Positions 14,107-21,721 of a stretch of 33,935 nt of DNA are shown piece after piece. The notes below the pieces were generated by a model. The model saw only the letters and a list, made by a program, of their open reading frames with translations, made no database searches and had not been told where the DNA came from. Source of the stretch: DATEOR01 sp046734455. GTDB taxonomy: Bacteria; Actinomycetota; Thermoleophilia; Gaiellales; Gaiellaceae. Both the position numbers and the translations under genes were made by a program. Position 1 is the stretch's first letter, and every line of letters starts with the position of its first letter. The stretch is taken from NCBI GenBank assembly GCA_046734455.1, contig JBKPRJ010000053.1:1-33935 (forward strand). The letters run 5' to 3'.

Positions 14107-15110
14107 GAGGACACTGCCGGCGGCGCGGATCCGAGACGGCTCGCGTACTGGCGCGCGTAGTAACGGCGATATTCGCCGGACTTGAGCGGCGCCCACCACT
14201 CCCGGTTCTCGCTGTACCAGGTCACGGTGATGGCGAGCCCCGCGTCGAACGCGACGGCCGGTTCCCATCCAAGCGCACGAACCCGTGCGGAATCGATGCT
14301 GTACCGACGGTCGTGCCCGAGGCGGTCCTGGACGTGACGGATGAGATCGGCGCTCGCACCCGTCAGGTCGAGGATGCGTCTTGCGACCTGAAGGTTCTCG
14401 CGCTCCTCCCCGCCCACGTTGTAGACGCCGCCAGGTTCGCCTTGCCGGAGGACGAGCTCGATGGCGGCGCATTGGTCTTCGACATAGACCCAAGCTCGAC
14501 GCTGACGCCCGTCCCCGTACACCGGCAGCGGCTCGTCCTCGAGCGCGTTCGTCACGAAGAGCGAAATCAGCTTCTCCGGATACTGAAAGGGGCCGAAAGC
14601 ATTGGCCCCACGAGTGATTGACGCGTCGACGCCGTACGTTCGCACGTAGGCGAGTACCTGGAGGTCGGCGCCCGCCTTGGACGCCGCGTAGGGGCTCGAT
14701 GGCTGCAGCCGGTCGTCCTCACCGGCAACGCGACCATCAGGTACGTCTCCGTAGACCTCGTCCGTGGAAACCTGAACGAACCTGACGCCGTTCGCGCGAG
14801 CCCACTCGAGCAGGACGTGGACCCCCACGACGTCCGTATGAACGAAGTCACCCGGCGCGAGGATGGAACGGTCGACGTGCGTTTCGGCCGCGAAGTTGAT
14901 GATCGCCTCGCACCCCTCAGCCGCGTCTGCGACCGCCGAGGCATCCGTGATGTCTCCGCGGACGAACGTGTGTCGAACTCCCTCGAGGTTGGCGAGGTTC
15001 CCGGAGTAGGTGAGCTTGTCCAGCACGACGACGTCGTCGCCCGAGGCAGCGAGTCGCTTGACGAAGTGGCTGCCGATGAAGCCACATCCACCTGTGACGA
15101 GAACGCGCAC
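14103..15110 (-). CDS. rfbB: dTDP-glucose 4,6-dehydratase
   Basis: Second step of dTDP-L-rhamnose synthesis: dTDP-glucose to dTDP-4-keto-6-deoxyglucose, NAD-dependent. 335 residues. The Rossmann motif is GGCGFIGS (7-14); STDEVYG (115-121) and YAASK (Tyr141, Lys145) form the extended-SDR active site. The substrate loop reads TRGANAFGPFQYPEKLI where most homologues have TRxxNNYGPxQxPEKLI, a modest deviation in a strongly conserved stretch. It follows rfbD by nine bases and overlaps the next gene by four. Together with rfbA, C and D this is a complete pathway. Confidence 0.94.
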   Translation of the reverse strand: MRVLVTGGCGFIGSHFVKRLAASGDDVVVLDKLTYSGNLANLEGVRHTFVRGDITDASAVADAAEGCEAIINFAAETHVDRSILAPGDFVHTDVVGVHVLLEWARANGVRFVQVSTDEVYGDVPDGRVAGEDDRLQPSSPYAASKAGADLQVLAYVRTYGVDASITRGANAFGPFQYPEKLISLFVTNALEDEPLPVYGDGRQRRAWVYVEDQCAAIELVLRQGEPGGVYNVGGEERENLQVARRILDLTGASADLIRHVQDRLGHDRRYSIDSARVRALGWEPAVAFDAGLAITVTWYSENREWWAPLKSGEYRRYYARQYASRLGSAPPAVSS

Positions 15111-15119
15111 CGACCGATC

Positions 15120-15962
15120 CTAGGTCATCGTTGGTCGCGACCGAGACGGCTCGATAGGCTGCCGCTGCAGACGTGCGACGCATGCGCGCAGGCCGGCGCG
15201 CCAATGGGGTAGACGCGGAGCCCGAGGGTGCTCGCTCGCGAGGACCGAGTTGGCCGGTCGCGCAGCAGGCCGGCCGAGCTCGGCGCTCGTGATCGGCACG
15301 ACGAGGCACCGAACTCCCGCCTCCGCGAAGATTGCTTCGGCGAAGTCCGCCCAACTGCATACGCCGTCAGCGGCGACGTGGTAGGTGCCATAGGGGAGTT
15401 CGAGCACGTCCCGGACAGCCGCGGCGAGATGTCCCACGTACGTCGGTGCCCCCCATTGGTCGGCGACTACGCGCACTTCGCTCCGATGCTCGGCAAGTGC
15501 AAGCATCGTCCGCACGAAGTTTCTTCCCGTCGATCCGAATAGCCAGGAGCTTCGGACGATCCAGCCTTTCCCTATCTCGCCCTCGCCCTGGAGCTTGGTC
15601 CGGCCATAGACGGACAAGGGATTGGCCTCGTCGGATTCGACGTACGGCTCGCCTTTCACACCGTCGAAGACGTAATCGGTGGAGAAGTAGACCACCGGCG
15701 CGCCCAGGGCGACGACGTTCTTCGTACCGAGCACGTTGACGCGCTCGGCAGCCTCGGGCTCGGCCTCCGCGGCATCGACGTCCGTCCAGGCGGCCGCATG
15801 GAGGACGAGCTCGGGCCGTACGGGTAGCGCCTGCGTCACGTCGTACCATGTCCGATCGGCCGCCGGAAAGGCCTCGCCCAACGCCGTGCCGAGCTGACCC
15901 CCCGGCCCGGTGATCAGGAAGCCGTGTCCCGCTCGGAAAGGATCGGTGACCGTGTCATCCAT
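15120..15962 (-). CDS. rfbD: dTDP-4-dehydrorhamnose reductase
   Basis: Last step of dTDP-L-rhamnose synthesis. 280 residues from ATG 15962, which overlaps the end of rfbC by 49 bases; no later standard start precedes the nucleotide-binding motif GPGGQLG (19-25). Other hallmarks are HAAAWTDVDAAE, STDYVFDG (94-101), YGRTK (Tyr119, Lys123) and RSSWLFG. The C-terminus is Arg/Pro-rich and a little longer than usual. Confidence 0.94.
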   Translation of the reverse strand: MDDTVTDPFRAGHGFLITGPGGQLGTALGEAFPAADRTWYDVTQALPVRPELVLHAAAWTDVDAAEAEPEAAERVNVLGTKNVVALGAPVVYFSTDYVFDGVKGEPYVESDEANPLSVYGRTKLQGEGEIGKGWIVRSSWLFGSTGRNFVRTMLALAEHRSEVRVVADQWGAPTYVGHLAAAVRDVLELPYGTYHVAADGVCSWADFAEAIFAEAGVRCLVVPITSAELGRPAARPANSVLASEHPRAPRLPHWRAGLRACVARLQRQPIEPSRSRPTMT

Positions 15963-16375
15963 AGGTGTCGGACCCTCTCGTCGTCCCACGGGATGCCGTG
16001 CTCGTCTGGATCGGCCGGATCGTATTCCTCGGTCACGTGGTAACAGACGAGGGCATCGGTCAACGCCTCGAAGCCGTGCGCATGGTGTCCGGGGATATAG
16101 ATCGCCGCTGGATTCTCGTCGCCGACATCGACGCTGAACACCTCGTCGGTCGTCCGGTCGAGGACGACCACACGCGCCGCGCCGACGATGCAGGCGAAGA
16201 GGTCGTCCTGCCCGCGCTCGTGGTAATGCAGGCCGCGAATGACCCCCCGGCGCGAGAACGACACGTTCGCCTGACGCATTTCCTCGGGAAGCCGGCTCTT
16301 CCGCTGGAGCTCGACGAGCCAGCCCCGGTCGTCCCGGTGAATCTCGAGCGGGATCACTTCGAGGCCCGGAATCAC
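15914..16375 (-). CDS. rfbC: dTDP-4-dehydrorhamnose 3,5-epimerase (cupin), short form
   Basis: Third step of the rhamnose pathway. 153 residues, shorter than the usual ~180. The cupin core shows SRRGVIRGLHYHERGQDDLFACI (catalytic His in RGLHYH, His50), VVVLDR and YIPGHHAHGFEAL. The family Tyr and Asp are plausible in YHVTEEYDPADPDEHGIPWDD. The start overlaps the rfbA stop as ATGA. Shortening at the C-terminus coincides with the overlap into rfbD. The role as RmlC is supported by context; a related sugar epimerase is possible. Confidence 0.9.
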   Translation of the reverse strand: MIPGLEVIPLEIHRDDRGWLVELQRKSRLPEEMRQANVSFSRRGVIRGLHYHERGQDDLFACIVGAARVVVLDRTTDEVFSVDVGDENPAAIYIPGHHAHGFEALTDALVCYHVTEEYDPADPDEHGIPWDDERVRHLWMTRSPILSERDTAS

Positions 16376-17109
16376 CGATTTGCCCCGTGCCTGCGGACGA
16401 AGTCGCTGACGTCGTGGTACGCGTCGATCGACTCCCCGGCGTCACCCCAGAAGCCGTCGATGATCTCGAACTCCATCTCGTCCCGCTCGACGTACCAGGT
16501 ATTCACATCTGTGATTTCGAGCTCGCCCCGCTCGGACGGCTTCAGGCATGCGATCACGTCGAAAACGGATGCGTCATAGAGGTAGAAGCCCGTCACAGCG
16601 TACGGGCTTCGAGGTGCTTCGGGTTTCTCGACGATTCGAACGACTCGGTCGCCGTCGAGCTCCGCAACTCCGAGGTGGCGCAGATGGCTCTCGTCCTCGA
16701 CGCGAGCCAGGAGGATGCGCGCGCCGCGTGGCTGAGCGGCGAACCTTTCGACGGCGGGGCGAATCGAGCGTTCGAAGAGATTGTCGGCCAGCACGACCGC
16801 GGCACGATCGTCGCCGATGAAGCGTCCGGCAATGCTCAGAGCTTCGGCGATCCCACCCTCCCGCTCCTGATACCCGTACAGCAATCGTCGCACGCCGTAT
16901 TCGCTGCCGTCGCCGAGGAGACGGAAGAACTCACCCGCGTGGGTGCCACCGGTGACGAGCATGATCTCGTCGATCCCTGCCTTCACGAGTGCCTCGACCG
17001 AATAGGCCACCATCGGCCGGTCGTAGATCGGCAGCAGGTGTTTGTTCGTGATCCGCGTCAGCGGATGAAGGCGGGTCCCTCTCCCTCCTGCGAGCACCAC
17101 GCCCTTCAT
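16372..17109 (-). CDS. rfbA: Glucose-1-phosphate thymidylyltransferase, short form
   Basis: First step: dTTP plus glucose-1-phosphate to dTDP-glucose. 245 residues, about 45 shorter than classical RmlA, lacking the C-terminal dimer/allosteric extension. Motifs: LAGGRGTRLHPLT (6-18), NKHLLPIYDRPM, GDGSEYGV, ADNLF, EKPEAPRSPYAVTGFYLYD and EITDVN. It is coupled to rfbC by an ATGA overlap and follows the reductase gene after 39 bases. Confidence 0.93.
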   Translation of the reverse strand: MKGVVLAGGRGTRLHPLTRITNKHLLPIYDRPMVAYSVEALVKAGIDEIMLVTGGTHAGEFFRLLGDGSEYGVRRLLYGYQEREGGIAEALSIAGRFIGDDRAAVVLADNLFERSIRPAVERFAAQPRGARILLARVEDESHLRHLGVAELDGDRVVRIVEKPEAPRSPYAVTGFYLYDASVFDVIACLKPSERGELEITDVNTWYVERDEMEFEIIDGFWGDAGESIDAYHDVSDFVRRHGANR

Positions 17110-17148
17110 TCGAGGGCGGCTCGTTCGATTCTCATTCGCCGCTCCGAC

Positions 17149-18084
17149 TCAGCCGGCGACCAGCGCCGAGGAGCGGTGGGCAAGGAACCATGCGACCGTT
17201 CGTTCCAGCCCTTCTTTGAGTGATGTTCGGGCCCGGAAGCCGAAGTGCTCGGCCGCGCAGTCAACATCGACACTCCGTCTCGGCTGCCCTCCCGGCTGCT
17301 GGGGATCCCAAACGAACTCACCTTCGAATCCGGTCACCTCGGCGATGAGTGAAGCAAGGTCTCGAATGGAGATCTCCTTGCCCGTCCCCAGGTTCACCGG
17401 TTCGGCCCCGCCATAGTCGGACGCTGCGCGTACGAGCGCCTCCGCGCAGTCCTCGACATACAAGAAGTCCCGAGTCGGCGAGCCGTCTCCCCAGAGAAGA
17501 ACGCGGGGCGCTGCGCTCTCGCGCCCGTCGACGGTCTTGCGAATGATGGCTGGGATGACATGCGACGTCTTGGGATCGAAGTTGTCTCGGGGCCCGTAGA
17601 GGTTCGCTGGAATGAGGTAGATCGTGTCCAATCCGTACTGCTCGCGGTAGGCCCTGGCGCCCGTGAGGAGCGCGCGCTTCGCAACGCCGTACGGGGCGTT
17701 CGACTCGTCGGGGTATCCGGACCAGAGATCCCTCTCACGGAACGGCACGCGAGTCTCCTTGGGGTACGCGCATACCGTCCCCACCAGCACCAGCTTCCTC
17801 ACTCCGAATCGTCGGCATTCCTCAAGCACGTTCATGCCCATCGCCAGATTTGCGTACCAGAAGCGGCCTGGCGCGGCTCGGTTCGCACCGATGCCGCCCA
17901 CCTCGGCCGCCAGGTGGAAGACGACATCTGGTCGGGTCGCTTCGAAGAGACGGCGGCTCGCGGAAGGGTCAACAAGATCGTGGTCGCGCCGAGACACGAC
18001 GAACGGATCCGCTCCCGCCGCGCGCAAACGGTCGACGACATGCGACCCGAGGAAGCCCTCGCCCCCGGTGACGAGAGTCGTCAT
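17149..18084 (-). CDS. GDP-L-fucose synthase-like epimerase/reductase
   Basis: Extended SDR of 311 residues. TGGEGFLGS (6-14), AAEVGGIGANRAAPGRFWYANLAM and NLYGPRDNFDPKTSHVIPA are characteristic of WcaG/Fcl enzymes, which convert GDP-4-keto-6-deoxymannose to GDP-L-fucose. The catalytic pair is Tyr132-Lys136 (YGVAK), with GTVCAYP where the family has GSSCIYP. The ATG at 18084 overlaps the preceding dehydratase stop (ATGA), so the two likely act in sequence. The final sugar (fucose or a related 6-deoxyhexose) cannot be read from sequence. Confidence 0.85.
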   Translation of the reverse strand: MTTLVTGGEGFLGSHVVDRLRAAGADPFVVSRRDHDLVDPSASRRLFEATRPDVVFHLAAEVGGIGANRAAPGRFWYANLAMGMNVLEECRRFGVRKLVLVGTVCAYPKETRVPFRERDLWSGYPDESNAPYGVAKRALLTGARAYREQYGLDTIYLIPANLYGPRDNFDPKTSHVIPAIIRKTVDGRESAAPRVLLWGDGSPTRDFLYVEDCAEALVRAASDYGGAEPVNLGTGKEISIRDLASLIAEVTGFEGEFVWDPQQPGGQPRRSVDVDCAAEHFGFRARTSLKEGLERTVAWFLAHRSSALVAG

Positions 18085-19226
18085 TGCGCCTCGAGAGCGC
18101 CGAGCGAGCGCCAGTCCACTCGACCGCGCCAGTGCGCTCGGTTCTGCGAGTACCACGCGATCGTGCGGAGGACACCATCCTCCCAGGCGACCTGCGGCGT
18201 CCATCCCGTCTCTCGGTGCAATTTCTCAAATCCCACTCGCAGCGCCATGACGTCGCTGGCGCCGGGACGGAAGCGCTCCTGGGTACTCACAAGCCGTCGG
18301 CTCGGCCAATACCCCGCAGACTCACCGACGTCGAGGATCAGGCGGGCCCAGTCACCGATGGAGATGTTGCGGCCTTGCCCATAGCAATAGACGTCGCCCG
18401 CGATTCCGTTGACGGTGACGGCCAAGTGTCCTCGGACCCCGTCCGTGCAATAACAGAAGTCGCGCATCGGCTCGAGATTTCCGAGCTCTACCTCGTCGCG
18501 CTCGAGTGCCTGCGTGATGATCGTCCCAGTCACATAGCGCGGGTTCTGGCGTGGCCCGTAGTTGTTGAACATGCGCGTGACGACGCCTGGGATGCCGTAC
18601 GCGTCGTGGTAGTTCATCGTGAGGAAGTCCGCCGCAACCTTCGCCGTCGCGTAGATCGATTTCGGATTGAGGGGGCTCCGCTCGTGGAGGATGAGGCCGC
18701 CGTCGGCATCGAAGTCATGGTGGTGGACGACCGTTTCCCGGACGTTTCCGTACTCCTCGGAGGTCCCAGCAGTATTGAGCTTCTCGAGCTCGAGCCCCGT
18801 GTCGACAATCGCCTGCAGCAGGTTGAGCGTCCCCACCATGTTGACCATCACGGTCTCGTACGGCCGGTCCCACGACTCCCCGACATGCGCTTGGGCCGCG
18901 AGGTGGAGGATGTAGGGCCTGTCCGGCGCAGCGTGCAGAGCACGGATCATGCAGTCAATCGAATGCCGATCGGTGAGATCGCCGCGATGGATCGTGAGGC
19001 GGTCCTTCAGGTGGGAGATGTTGTTGAGCGCGCCGCTTGAAGTGGCTCGAACGAAGACATGAACGTCGGCACCGAGTTCGACAAGCGCGTCAGTAAGGTG
19101 CGAACCCATGAACCCGTCCGCACCCGTAACGAGCACAGTGCGCCCGGCGAGCTCGCCGAACTCGTCATGGAGCGCATGCAGATCTTCCTCGCTCCACATG
19201 CTGTCTGGATTGTCTGGATTGCCCAC
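18081..19226 (-). CDS. NDP-sugar 4,6-dehydratase (GDP-mannose dehydratase or LegB-like)
   Basis: Extended SDR of 381 residues. TGADGFMGSH (34-43), GTSEEYG (154-160), YATAK (Tyr192, Lys196) and RMFNNYGPRQNPRYVTGTIITQAL support a 4,6-dehydratase. The C-terminal part (LGNLEPMRDFCYCTDGVRGH, RNISIGDWARLI, ERFRPGASDVMAL) looks like LegB-type enzymes as much as Gmd. The coupled Fcl-like gene favours GDP-mannose as substrate; that is inference. Start is GTG 19226; ATG 19199 is an alternative. The first residues encode NPDNPD from a short tandem duplication. Confidence 0.82.
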   Translation of the reverse strand: MGNPDNPDSMWSEEDLHALHDEFGELAGRTVLVTGADGFMGSHLTDALVELGADVHVFVRATSSGALNNISHLKDRLTIHRGDLTDRHSIDCMIRALHAAPDRPYILHLAAQAHVGESWDRPYETVMVNMVGTLNLLQAIVDTGLELEKLNTAGTSEEYGNVRETVVHHHDFDADGGLILHERSPLNPKSIYATAKVAADFLTMNYHDAYGIPGVVTRMFNNYGPRQNPRYVTGTIITQALERDEVELGNLEPMRDFCYCTDGVRGHLAVTVNGIAGDVYCYGQGRNISIGDWARLILDVGESAGYWPSRRLVSTQERFRPGASDVMALRVGFEKLHRETGWTPQVAWEDGVLRTIAWYSQNRAHWRGRVDWRSLGALEAQ

Positions 19227-19249
19227 GTCACCGCCTCGCCGCTCGACGC

Positions 19250-20476
19250 CTAACCGAGACCTTCAGGCCCGGCAATGAGGTCGAGCTCGTCCTCGTCCGG
19301 CAGCCGCGATTCCTCAACTCGCAGACGCGTGGCACGCTCGCGCAGGATCGTCTTGAGGACGCGCCGTCCGTCGGACCAGGCACGAAGCTTGGATAGCCCG
19401 TGAACTCGATTGCGCTCGAAGCTCGCGACCTCGACGACGTTCAGACCTGCTCGGAGCGCCCGAATGTTCATGAGCGTCTCCACCTCGAAACCGTCGCATT
19501 TCAAGTCGAGCGCCGGCAAGACATCTCTCCAGAACGCGTTGTAGCCGTAACAGAGGTCTGAATACCGACCCCCGAAGAGCACTCGCACGCAGACCACGAA
19601 CACCCAGTTGCCGAACCTGCGGTGCATGGTCATGTCGGACGTGCCCGCACCATGGATGAACCGTGAACCCTTCGCGAAATCCGCTCCGCCCTTCAGCGCG
19701 CCGACGAACGCGGGAATCTCAACCGGGTCCGTGGAACCGTCCGCATCCAGCATGACGATGATGTCGCCCGTCGCCGCCGCGAAGCCGGCGCGGAGCGCAT
19801 CTCCTTTCCCCGAGCCAGGCTGCGTGATCGCTCGCACATCTGGCTTAAGGCTCCGTGCGACTTCGAGGGTGCCGTCCTCCGAGCGCCCGTCCACGACGAT
19901 GACCTCGTGGATGTCCGGCCCCAGCCGCGGGAGGATGAGCGGGAGGTTCTCGGCCTCGTTCAGGGTCGGAATGACGACGCTCACGGCGGGGTTACTCGGC
20001 CGGCAGGGGCCGCCTCGGGCGGGCGGCTCCGGCAGCGTCTCGTCCAGCTCCGCCTCGTCAAGCGCGATCTTGCTTTCCCACTCCGCGGTGGAGACCTCGG
20101 GCTGCTCGAACGGAGCGATGTGCGTCGAGCTCGAGAGCCCAATAGCGGTGAGCGACGGAAATCGCTCACGAGCGGCGCGGAGAAAGGCAGCGCTCTCGTC
20201 GTCCGCGGTCGCCGCGTTGACGCCTACGATCAGGACGTCGGGCTCGCGCTCCCCGACGAGGTCGAGTGCGCCTTGGGACGACTCGGTTACGCCTACGGTT
20301 GCGACTCCGAGCCGGTCGAGGAGCTCCTCGATTGCTTCGATCCAGCTTGGGTTGTCGTCGACGACGACCGCCGTGCGCGGCCGGTCTCCGTTTTGCGATT
20401 CATAGCCTTCTTCGCCCGCCCAGTCGGGCAGGCGAACCCGGTTCCCTTCGATTCTCTTGCTTGCCTCTCGAGCCAT
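19250..20476 (-). CDS. Pseudo-receiver domain fused to a GT2 glycosyltransferase
   Basis: 408 residues with an unusual fusion. Residues about 35-140 follow the response-regulator receiver pattern: VVVDDNP (acidic Asp40-Asp41), hydrophobic strands, S115 at the Thr/Ser position and K136 in EWESKIALDEAEL. The phospho-acceptor position in PDVLIVG is Gly85 instead of Asp. A linker with Pro and Glu leads to a GT2 domain (about 165-390): SVVIPTLNEAENLP, VIVVDGRSEDGT, and LDADGS (Asp244, Asp246) as metal/nucleotide site, similar to polyprenyl-phosphate sugar transferases. ATG 20476 has AGGGGAG just upstream. It sits between the surface protein and the sugar dehydratases, suggesting a step of glycan assembly. 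Confidence 0.88.
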   Translation of the reverse strand: MAREASKRIEGNRVRLPDWAGEEGYESQNGDRPRTAVVVDDNPSWIEAIEELLDRLGVATVGVTESSQGALDLVGEREPDVLIVGVNAATADDESAAFLRAARERFPSLTAIGLSSSTHIAPFEQPEVSTAEWESKIALDEAELDETLPEPPARGGPCRPSNPAVSVVIPTLNEAENLPLILPRLGPDIHEVIVVDGRSEDGTLEVARSLKPDVRAITQPGSGKGDALRAGFAAATGDIIVMLDADGSTDPVEIPAFVGALKGGADFAKGSRFIHGAGTSDMTMHRRFGNWVFVVCVRVLFGGRYSDLCYGYNAFWRDVLPALDLKCDGFEVETLMNIRALRAGLNVVEVASFERNRVHGLSKLRAWSDGRRVLKTILRERATRLRVEESRLPDEDELDLIAGPEGLG

Positions 20477-20546
20477 TCTCTCCCCTTTCCCGGTTCGGAT
20501 CGCGCGGACGGATCCGCAGTCCGCGACTGATGAATTCGAACCGGGA

Positions 20547-21470
20547 TTAGTCGGGGCGCTCGAGGTCGGCGATCAACACCAACTCGCGCGGGGGCACCGA
20601 GAAAAGCTGAACAGCACGCGTAAATGCAGCCGCGAGGATGACGATGAACACGCCGAGAAGTGCGCTGGTGCCGGCGCCGCTTCCGGCTGCAGATAAGCCA
20701 GACGCGGCCCCACCCGCCGAGCTGAAGGTGTCGGCGGCCGATCCTCCGAAGATCCGCGCCAGTCCGCGCGGCTCAGAGGCCGTCCCTCCGTCACCTCCAC
20801 CTCGAGTTGAGCCTGAGGCTTCGGTCGGCCGAGAGGAGTCCGCGGAATCCAGCCCCGCTGGCGTCTCGACCCAGCGAGGCTCGACGCCGAACGGAGGATC
20901 ACTCGCTACGACAATGGAGTCTGGGCTCGGAATGGACCCGCTGGCGGTGAGAGGGCCGTGGGAGGGGCCAGGATTCGCGAACGTGTCCGGCTGCGACGAT
21001 GGCGAATCAGTCTCGACGGAGGGCGGCGGAGCAGCAGGGTCTGTGGCGTCCGTGCTCCCGCTACTCTCGTCCCCGGGCTCCGTTGAAGGATCCGTCGCCG
21101 GTTCCGTGGGACCTCCCGATCCGGACGGATCGGGGCTGGGGTCGGTCGTCTCCGAGTCCGCCGGAGGGGTGGTCGTCTCCGAGTCCGCCGGAGGGGTGGT
21201 CGTCTCCGAGTCCGCCGGAGGGGTGGTCGTCTCCGAGTCCGCCGGAGGGGTGGTCGTCTCCGAGTCCGCCGGAGGGGTGGTCGTCCCATCTCCTTCCTGG
21301 ACAGCAATCGGCTGTTCGGTCATGGAGAGCTGGCCCGTATCAGCGGTCGTCCCATCGCTTGCGAACGCGACGTCCACGTGGACAACCACGAGGATGGCGC
21401 CCGTGACAAGCGTCGCAAGGATGCGGCCGGCCCACGCCGTCCCGAACGCGCCCTTCGAACCTAAAGCCAT
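20547..21470 (-). CDS. Repeat-rich surface protein with C-terminal membrane segment
   Basis: 307 residues of unknown function. The N-terminal signal (about 1-38: AGRILATLVTGAILVVVHVDVAFAS) precedes a Thr/Pro/Glu region with five exact nonapeptides of the TTTPPADSE type. A long low-complexity Ser/Pro/Gly/Asp segment follows, then a C-terminal hydrophobic helix (SALLGVFIVILAAAFTRAVQLF) and a short cytoplasmic end, PPRELVLIADLERPD. The composition resembles a mucin-like wall-spanning stalk that could be glycosylated. It is the first gene of the minus-strand operon. The start ATG at 21470 has only a weak ribosome site. Confidence 0.75.
   Translation of the reverse strand: MALGSKGAFGTAWAGRILATLVTGAILVVVHVDVAFASDGTTADTGQLSMTEQPIAVQEGDGTTTPPADSETTTPPADSETTTPPADSETTTPPADSETTTPPADSETTDPSPDPSGSGGPTEPATDPSTEPGDESSGSTDATDPAAPPPSVETDSPSSQPDTFANPGPSHGPLTASGSIPSPDSIVVASDPPFGVEPRWVETPAGLDSADSSRPTEASGSTRGGGDGGTASEPRGLARIFGGSAADTFSSAGGAASGLSAAGSGAGTSALLGVFIVILAAAFTRAVQLFSVPPRELVLIADLERPD
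21145..21285. repeat. Five perfect 27-bp tandem repeats inside a coding region
   Basis: Five identical 27-bp units (21145-21279) and a six-base partial unit. Each encodes nine residues in frame (TTTPPADSE-type). Exact identity at DNA level points to recent slippage expansion and likely length variation between strains. Confidence 0.95.
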
Positions 21471-21492
21471 ACGCCGCAGAACCGCTCCCCCC

Positions 21493-21540
21493 GCTCTTCC
21501 CTTTACAGCTTCAACTGCTCTTCCCTTTAGAGCTTCAACG
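21493..21540. repeat. Two 24-bp near-identical direct repeats in a divergent intergenic region
   Basis: Units 21493-21516 and 21517-21540 share 22 of 24 bases (both begin GCTCTTCCCTTTA). They lie 23-70 bases upstream of the surface-protein start (21470) and could be tandem regulator sites for the glycan operon. The rest of 21541-21721 has no ORF I trust. Confidence 0.7.
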
Positions 21541-21709
21541 AGCCCTCGACTCTAGTGCCGACAGGTACTCCTGTCCAGTCGAGCCATGCCTGTCTTTCGG
21601 TTGGCCTGCCCTCGACTTCGGCAGTGCGAGTCCTCGTATCCTCCCTCGTGGCCAGACCAGGCCTATAACCGCGGGGGCGGCTGCGGAAACCCCTTGACTT
21701 CACTTCTTG

Positions 21710-21715
21710 CACAAT
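21710..21715 (+). promoter_or_regulatory. Possible -10 element of a leaderless transcript
   Basis: CACAAT lies six bases before the ATG at 21722, the spacing expected when transcription starts at the start codon. No Shine-Dalgarno is seen there. No good -35 was found at the right distance. Confidence 0.25.
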
Positions 21716-21721
21716 CCTCAT

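Noticed and set aside
21145..21285. Possible CRISPR array
   Set aside because: The 27-bp units are contiguous with no spacers and are in frame within a coding sequence.
21693..21721. TTGACT as -35 box of the GT4 promoter
   Set aside because: The only plausible -10 (CACAAT at 21710) is too close to it (about 11 bases); spacing does not fit, so only the -10 was kept at low confidence.
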